This document shows, one piece after another, positions 57,555-64,000 of a stretch of 64,000 nucleotides of DNA; the first letter of the stretch is position 1; every line of letters starts with the position of its first letter. A model generated the notes under the pieces. It saw only the letters and a list, made by a program, of their open reading frames with translations. It had not been told where the DNA came from and made no database searches. The DNA lies in contig JABMLP010000014.1 in the NCBI GenBank assembly GCA_013176395.1, forward strand, positions 248,001 to 312,000, given 5' to 3'. The stretch is from Venturia oleaginea. Taxonomy: Eukaryota; Ascomycota; Dothideomycetes; Venturiales; Venturiaceae. The position numbers and the translations under genes were made by a program.

Positions 57555-59027
57555 ATGAGTGACCTGGACAAGTAAGTTGGTACCCAATACAAACTGGTGC
57601 GCGATCTAATACACAATTACAGGGCCATCGCGCAATTACGCGCCTGCCGTCCTATACCCGAAGTCCGAGTCAGACAACTATGTTACAAAGCACGGGAGCT
57701 CTTGATCGAGGAGGGCAATGTCGTCGGCGTGGATGCGCCTGTCACGGTAAGGGTTTGCGAGGACAAGAACAAAAGGGCACTAGAGCTGACGGCGTACTCC
57801 AGATATGCGGTGACATCCACGGCCAATTCCACGATCTCATGGAGCTATTTCGAGTGGGAGGCGATGTTCCAGACACAAACTATCTGTTCATGGGTAAACA
57901 TGGTCTGGAGCGTTAACGACAGTCACCAGCTAACCCAATCTTTAGGCGACTTTGTTGACCGTGGTTTCTACTCCCTCGAATCATTCCTCCTACTCCTCTG
58001 CCTCAAAGTCCGATATCCAGACCGAATAACTCTCATACGCGGAAATCACGAATCGCGGCAAATCACAACCGTGTACGGCTTCTATGACGAATGTATGCGA
58101 AAATACGGCAGCGCAAACGTTTGGAGGTATTTAGTATGCACCTGATCGCGCCAATACAACCTAACACGCTATAGATATTGTTGTGAAGTCTTCGACTACC
58201 TCGCCTTAGGCGCCCTTGTCAGCGGCGCATCCACCTCCCTCGAACCAACACAAGCAGAATCTGCTGAACCTTCTTCACAAGCTACCGTCCCAGGGACCAC
58301 AGAAGAAGAAGAAGACATTGAAATTGAGATACTAAATTCAGAAGGAAATATAATGAGACAGTTCCCACGTCCGAAACCAACACCCGAAAAGACCGGTTCC
58401 TCCTCACCTCCCGCACGTACCGGTGCTCCAGGTACAGGCGCTTCTGGCACCTCTGGCGGCTCATCAGCAAACGATGGTGGCTTCGTTCTTTGCGTTCATG
58501 GCGGATTGAGTCCTTTGATCGACACAATTGACAAGATCAGACTGCTTGATCGAAAACAAGAAGTCCCACATGAAGGCGCAATGTGTGATCTCCTTTGGTC
58601 TGATCCAGATGAAATAGATGGATGGGGTCTCTCCCCTCGCGGCGCAGGCTTCCTCTTTGGAGCGGACATCGTAAAATGCTTCAACTATAAGAATAATCTT
58701 TCTCTCATTGCGCGTGCGCATCAGCTGGTTATGGAAGGCTTCAAGGAGATGTTCGAATCAAGGATTGTTACAGTTTGGAGCGCACCGAACTACTGTTACA
58801 GGTGTGGTAACGTGGCAGCCATCCTCGAGTTGGGCGAAGAAGGCGCGAATGGCGGATTCGTGCAACGAGGAAACGGTGATGCGAATCGATCTACCGGTCT
58901 CATTTTGCCTGGTAAAGACGATGTAGGGCGAATGGGTCCTGGAAGAAGATACAGAGTCTTTAATGCAGCCCCGCAGGATTCTAGAGGGATGCCGGCGAAG
59001 AAACCGGTCGCCGACTATTTCTTGTAA
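57555..59027 (+). CDS. sit4: Sit4/PP6-type Ser/Thr phosphatase catalytic subunit with acidic insert
   Basis: Exons 57555-57571, 57623-57746, 57803-57893, 57946-58126 and 58175-59027; 1266 nt, 421 residues. Motifs: [80 protein letters not shown] and [14 protein letters not shown], ending VADYFL. The PP6-specific [20 protein letters not shown] supports Sit4/PP6 over PP2A or PP4. Relative to the ~310-residue yeast enzyme there are two insertions: ~100 residues of Glu/Ser/Pro/Gly between LALGALV and the GGLSP loop, and ~40 residues near the C-terminus ([13 protein letters not shown]). Sit4 controls G1/S, TOR signalling and vesicle traffic. It is the second PP2A-family gene in this window. Confidence 0.92.
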
Positions 59028-59686
59028 AAAAAAACAAGTGTTCGACAGCGCTTTATTTTGGCATTGGATTGATTGGGTATACAGCGTATAGCGTATGGTG
59101 TACGGATAGACCGGACTAATGATACCCCTTTCGACCAATCCCTTTTCGCAGTGGTAATACTAACCCTTACCAGCCAGCTCCACGACGCATCGGAAAAACA
59201 GGTCCTTATAGTCTCTCCCTTACCGCGATGGCTGTCGTTGTACCAAGCTCGACTAGAGATTGGCAGCGACGAATGTCTTGGATCAGCTGGAAAAAAGGAA
59301 CACGACACAAGGATACGATCGACACAACGCATTCAGCTCAATAAGGCGGACGCCACGAACCTTGTCAGGCTATTCATCGATGAACTCATGGAATGCCGCC
59401 TCGCCTTCTGCATGACACTGCAGAAGCAATCTCGCTGCCTAGGAGCGAGGTCAAATATGTCTTCTGCACAAGGGAGCGCTCCGATGTCATTACGCATATC
59501 GGGCGAATTGCGAATGCGATTTGGCCACAAGTCTCCGATGAGGGTCGTGGAGTGCAGATTGCCTGCGCAGTCACGGCATTGTCCAGAAGCGTGTCGTCTG
59601 ATGGCTTTACATATAGTCACTTTCCCAGAACGGCGACGAGGGACCATCTGCGATGAGTCGAAGTCTTGCTCCTGCGAATTGGTATG
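59028..59686. other. Spacer between Sit4-type gene and HET relic
   Basis: Overlapping frames on both strands, none recognised. Confidence 0.45.
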
Positions 59687-61511
59687 CTAGACTATCGTAA
59701 CGGTTTCCAACCACTTGTCGTATTTCTGGTCCGCCATCTCCACGGCACAATCAGCATCAAAAATTCCAACACGCTCATAATGTCCAAAACTTCTTGAACA
59801 AAGAACAAGTCCACGATACCGTGTGTTGTCATTGTACTCGCCTTTGCTCTGCAATAAGATGAGGTTTCCATGGCCGCTAAACGATTGGGTTGCTGGATGT
59901 ATGCTGAATTCAAGAGAGATAACAGTTTCAAAAAAGTTCCGAGCAGGCAAAATGGAAATCTGAGCTCTAAAATCATCATAGTGCTTGACTTCTGCCCAGT
60001 CAAACCTCAAGCAATGGCCTCGTAATGTGAGGTGCCCAGCAATGACTTGGCCGAACTCTTTGTGCACGTCTTTGAGGACAGTGTGTACGTCTGATATGGT
60101 TACGTAAGTGTTCACCACATTAGATTGGTAGCAATGATTGGTAGCAATGATTGAAAAATAACTCGTGCGTGGTTTGAGCGCAATTCCAAGAGGGCGCGTG
60201 GAATTCAGAGGACGTGGCAACAGCTGGATTCAAGAAGTAATCGCCAGCTGGTTTGAGTGTCCAAAGTAAGGATTGCGGTAGGAATGAAGCAAGTGCCCAG
60301 CAAAGTACTGGTCTTTCAGGACACTTTGAACTCTCTTGGCAATTTCCGCGATCGCAGGCAATTTGTCTTCGCGGCGTGAAAGTTGACGTCGGGTATAGTT
60401 CTCGATGATCCGCAACCATAGATCATGCTGTTGGTCTTGTTGGGCAGACCTCCACCCGTAGGGAATCCAACCCAATATGAAGGATACCCCCGTTGGAGCA
60501 GACTCGCATGCCGATCCAACCGTGTAGCACTCCCAGTATATTTGGTCTTCTCCAAAATTTATCGTCCGTGGCGAAAGAAGGCGCTCTTGTGCAACCCATC
60601 CGCGTGAGTCCAAATGGAAATGACCCACGGACTTGAGCTCAATCTGGGAAGAAAGATCCTTGTCAATGACTGCATGAATACCGGGTTGAGACGTTCGATA
60701 ACCGATATGTCCTCGGTATTCTCGTCGACCGCCTATGGTTGTATGCACAAGGTACGGGCGGTGTAGTTGAATGAGGCACGGAAAATAACGGGCAGAATTG
60801 CGAGAAGAGAAACAGCCAGATGTTGGATGTGAGCCATGTGCAGCTGCGATATTGATGGCGCAATTCTGGTAGATGTTGTCCATGATGCGAACGTGTTTCT
60901 CCCAGTCACGAACCTGATCATCTGTGATTGAAGCGCCGTCCGCTTGATCGATGCAGAGGGAGTCGATCCACAACTATCGTATACCCAAGGCTCGAGAGGT
61001 GCGGAAAGCTTCCAAGAAGGTGAGAGGAAGCGAGTGAATGCCTTGGCTAAACATAGACATGTTTCTCGAAGTGGGTCTAAGCTGATTCGAATCATCGCCC
61101 CAGCAATGACTGAGAGCAACATAGAATTTTCTAGCCACCTTGGATGTGTCGAGAATGAGTCGCACTGACGAAGAATTCTCGAGGTCTAGTAGCCTTGGAG
61201 GTGCCTCTTTGCAAACGCTGGAACTCAATTTTCAACCTGTTCAGCAATGAATTAGGTTAATATGCCTTGGCGGTGTAACTGTCTAATGGTTCGAAACCAT
61301 CAGCCTCTTTCTGTAAGCGGTCGTGTACTTTGATGCAAATAGGGCATCCCAATGAAGCTGCGATGCGGAGCGAAGTCGTTGAGCTCTGATGAGGCCCACA
61401 GTCTAGAGACAGATGAGTTCGTGAAGGAACAAAACTGGCGAAGAAAGGGATTTGCGCGTCATTGATGTGAGAGACTATTCTCTTGCACGCATCGCATAAG
61501 AGGGAATCCAT
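59687..61511 (-). pseudogene. HET-domain (heterokaryon incompatibility) gene, disrupted
   Basis: N-terminus MDSLLCDACKRIVSHI with CPICIKVHDRL. The HET core follows: FYVALSHCWGDD, LPLTFLEAFRTSRALGIR, LWIDSLCIDQAD, HVRIMDNIYQNCAINIAAAH, then RGWVAQERLLSPRTINFGED, ENYTRRQLSRREDKLPAIAE and DQYFAGHLL. Lesions: a stop or missing segment at ~61230-61260, where the linker before the core is collapsed to ~50 codons; TAG at 60974-60976 between GIR and LWIDSLCIDQ, with the same frame continuing; a frameshift near 60290 (LLWTLKPAGDYF and HAPSWNCAQ in the next frame); another before SDVHTVLKDVHKEFGQV and GHLTLRGHCLRFDW. A recent-looking but dead allele; HET genes often decay under balancing and relaxed selection. 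Confidence 0.82.
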
Positions 61512-62218
61512 TCGCGATATCAACAAGCGTAGATGAGGAGAGGTGCAGGGTGGAGAGTCATGATGGCAGACCGGCGAGTCATTATTATGCTGCCCTGAGC
61601 ACCAACTGAATCGTTACATAACATCACGTGCACGGCACATGAGGAGAATCTTGAGCGGCTTACACCGAGAAGCCATCACCACCATCCGTAAGTTGGGCAA
61701 GATCTTTGCCCTCGAGAAGAGTCATACACTCTACCATCTAGAAACCCACAATGGCGCTGTTTCTCTTACTGTGAGCACAATTGGGGAGATTCGAGACCGC
61801 AATCGAGGACATCCTTTCTCCATCAATCTTCTGCCGCGCAAAATCTGAACAGAAAGTGGTCTCACTGCCTCGCTTGCTACAACTCGAAACCCGACAGTAT
61901 GGTTTGGTCGAAGAAGTGATAAGTATTGGCAAAGAATACCCGCTGCTTCAATCATGGGTATGGTGTCAGCAAAGCTGTGGACCAGTCGATGCTGTCTATG
62001 CACCTGACTGTGGGGTCTGAAACTCCAATTTTAGCCTTGGATGCCAGGTGCAATCATTTCCCCTATGCCGGAGCGGGAGACAGACATGGTTATGAGATTC
62101 AATAACTATTTCATACTATCTTTTCGTGTCATGGACCCTGAGGAAAGACGTTTCTCCAGTTCGGTGCTTTTCACCACCAGTCACTCGTTTAATATACCTT
62201 TGGTCAAGATTGTTCACG
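61512..62218. other. Spacer between HET relic and surface-protein gene
   Basis: A plus frame at 61639-61848 (REAITTIRKLGKIFALEKSH) is unrecognised and may be a fragment. Confidence 0.4.
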
Positions 62219-64000
62219 ATGTCAATGTGTTTCTCTACGATACTGTTGCTGTTGACTTATAGTTCCGCCTTAGCATCTGGCCTGACATGTAAGTCTTCTT
62301 CGACGCAACGCTGTATTCATTCTCACACATGCAATACTAAAAATTCTAGCCTTTGGAAATTCCTCGCGGATCTCAACATCGTCTAGCTCAATAAATCCCT
62401 CCAGCAGTCGTTCAGAATCCTCACGCATGCCCATTACATTTAGTCCAAATCCAATCACAACCTCTCTCAGTATTAGTGGCTCAATATCCACACATTCCAA
62501 AAGCAGCTACTCGTTGAATAGAAAAATCTCAGACCTACAAAGCATTTATTCTGCCGCGAACGTCTGTCAGAAATCGTGGCTGGCGTATTGGTCTGCTCAC
62601 GATTATGCACCCACAAAAGTCGGAATCGTGGCGAAATACCAAAATGCAATATTCGACAAATACTCGACCTCAGTCCGATTTGGGAATCTATCGACGGCTG
62701 CAAATGGGTTAGTGTTTTCACTCGATCCAATCTATGGAAGTTCTCAAAACAATCTCCAGATTCTCCACTCCTTACTCGCTTGTGTACCCTACAGCTTCCA
62801 TTCCAGTTCCGTCTTGCTGCGCCAGTACTTCGATGTTAGCGGCACAGGTCTCAAGGAGCTATTCTGCTGCACTCCTGTCGTTCAAGAAAGAACGCAATCT
62901 TTCTCCAGCCTCCGTGATTACTATAACCTCGATCATTACGATTACCAGTATCACAACTTCGCTAGTGAACCCAGGAACCCGAATGTGCGTTATTTGAGAT
63001 GTCTTTCAATGCCTCATTTGCTAACACATATTTCAGATACTATCTTTCCAATGGACTACCTAGAGGTCGTACCACAGGTGCTAGTGAAGTCATTAAAACT
63101 CTGATCACAGTAGAGTCTTCATTAACATCAAAGACCCAAGGAGGTGGAGTGCAAGCTGGATTTCTGCTACTCACTGATTGGTGGTCGAAAAGTGTGACCG
63201 AAATACCCAACGCCGCTTTGAAGCCCGGTCAAATCCAAGGCATGTGCAACATCACATATCCGATCAACTGTACGCAATGTTTTCTTTACGCGGATAAAGT
63301 AGAGCTTCTTTACTGGCCGGTGTCACTCACCTGGAAAGATAACGCAACTTCAACAATCACGCCGGCAGTATTTCCGACAACAGTTTACCATGGTTCAACT
63401 TTGACTTATGGAACAGCGTATCTTTCCTACAGAAATCTTGCCGATATAGCCTGCAACTTGAGCTCCCAATGAACGGAAAAAATCGTGGCGGTCCCCACCA
63501 CAGCAATCTCGGTAGTCCAGGGTCGGAATCAACGAGTGAATCTCAATCTCGAAATGATGACGATTTCACTGAATATGGCGTCCCTTCCTCCAAATCCAGC
63601 AGCAACGCATCTTTTCGATATAGGGGCCGACAAGAAACGGCCAAATACAATGTGGGATGAAAAGTTTGATTACCGCCTCCTATTCCCATCACAAATACGA
63701 GATGTAGATCCAGCACGGGCATCCTGCAATTACAGCTGGGAGGCAACGGACGATCCATCACTTGCTCTGCAAAGCGCCCTCTCACTTACTGACTCACCTA
63801 CTGCGACTTCGAAACCTCAACAGGAATCATCATCTGCTAAGCCGGGTGAGGCTGCGAATCCTGCGACTTTCTCGAAGTCCACTACTCAGTTCCCGCCAAC
63901 GACGACCGAGCCCACAATTGCTTCAAGCACACCAGAAGAAACACCAGTGTCAAAGTCAAGTCAAGCAATAGTCTCTCATAGCACTTCTCCGTTGGCCGGT
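62219..64000 (+). CDS. Ser/Thr-rich secreted or cell-surface protein, interrupted by TGA, runs off the window
   Basis: Exons 62219-62288, 62350-62707, 62760-62984 and 63037 onward, three introns of 52-61 nt. Residues ~1-20 are a signal peptide (MSMCFSTILLLLTYSSALAS), followed by a Ser-rich stretch and a domain with CQKSWLAYWSAHD, then YYLSNGLPRGRTT, FLLLTDWWSKSVTEIPN, NCTQCFLYADKVELLYWPVS and VFPTTVYHGSTLTYGTAYLS. The frame stops at TGA 63470-63472 (362 residues) but the same frame stays open to the window end: IVAVPTTAISVVQG, ASLPPNPAATHLFDIGA, DEKFDYRLLFPSQIRDVDPA, then a Thr/Ser/Pro mucin-like region. This order matches a family of large fungal extracellular proteins known only as hypothetical. 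Either the TGA is a nonsense mutation or a splice I did not find removes it. Confidence 0.7.

Noticed and set aside
59073..59690. 205-codon plus-strand frame between sit4 and the HET relic
   Set aside because: No recognisable domain, and three other frames of similar length overlap it.

Overview
The window looks like nuclear DNA of a filamentous ascomycete (Pezizomycotina). Genes are split by short GT-AG introns of about 45-80 nt, both tRNA genes carry an intron directly 3' of the anticodon, and the families are typical of this group: paired Zn(II)2Cys6 regulators, HET-domain relics, a Fot1/pogo element and a CpA-depleted, RIP-like tract. I cannot place it to class or genus.

Layout. 1-5 kb: a broken Fot1-like transposase, then a NECAP-like endocytic adaptor, a tiny membrane protein and eIF2B alpha (gcn3). 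5-9 kb: a gene graveyard, with a TA-flanked MITE, a decayed GHKL/HSP90-like ATPase and a decayed oxalate decarboxylase meeting tail to tail. 9-11 kb: a DUF1275 membrane protein and a broken F-box-like relic. 13-19.4 kb: tRNA-Tyr, a roughly 1004-aa protein whose C-terminus looks like a catalytically dead XPF nuclease plus helix-hairpin-helix (Zip2/SHOC1-like), then Bqt4, the telomere tether. 20-29 kb: Rho GDP-dissociation inhibitor, the phosphatase Ppg1, a proline-rich nuclear-type protein and a DUF4385 protein.

30-37 kb is accessory: a three-exon, 100-aa secreted protein with eight cysteines, a solo LTR, an apparently complete 1831-bp Fot1/pogo transposon, an inverted duplication beside a small gene, tRNA-Gln, RNase H2 subunit C, a RIP-like tract and a HET relic. 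39-46 kb: two divergent Zn2Cys6 factors around a 1.2-kb spacer with a tandem repeat. 46-53.4 kb: a C2H2 zinc-finger protein, a damaged-looking Svf1-like gene and a Hal4/Sat4-type kinase. 53.6-56.4 kb: a truncated Fot1-like remnant and a (AG)64 microsatellite. 56.4-64 kb: a small membrane protein, a Sit4/PP6 phosphatase with a long acidic insert, a HET pseudogene and a Ser/Thr-rich surface protein interrupted by one TGA and running off the window.

Housekeeping genes (translation control, endocytosis, Rho cycling, PP2A-family signalling, RNase H2) alternate with patches of decay. The best leads are the Zip2-like gene beside bqt4, the secreted cysteine-rich protein next to transposable elements, and the cluster of broken genes at 5-9 kb. 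I did not find a clearly new multi-gene system. Exon joins were worked out by hand from splice sites and reading frame; no database search was run.
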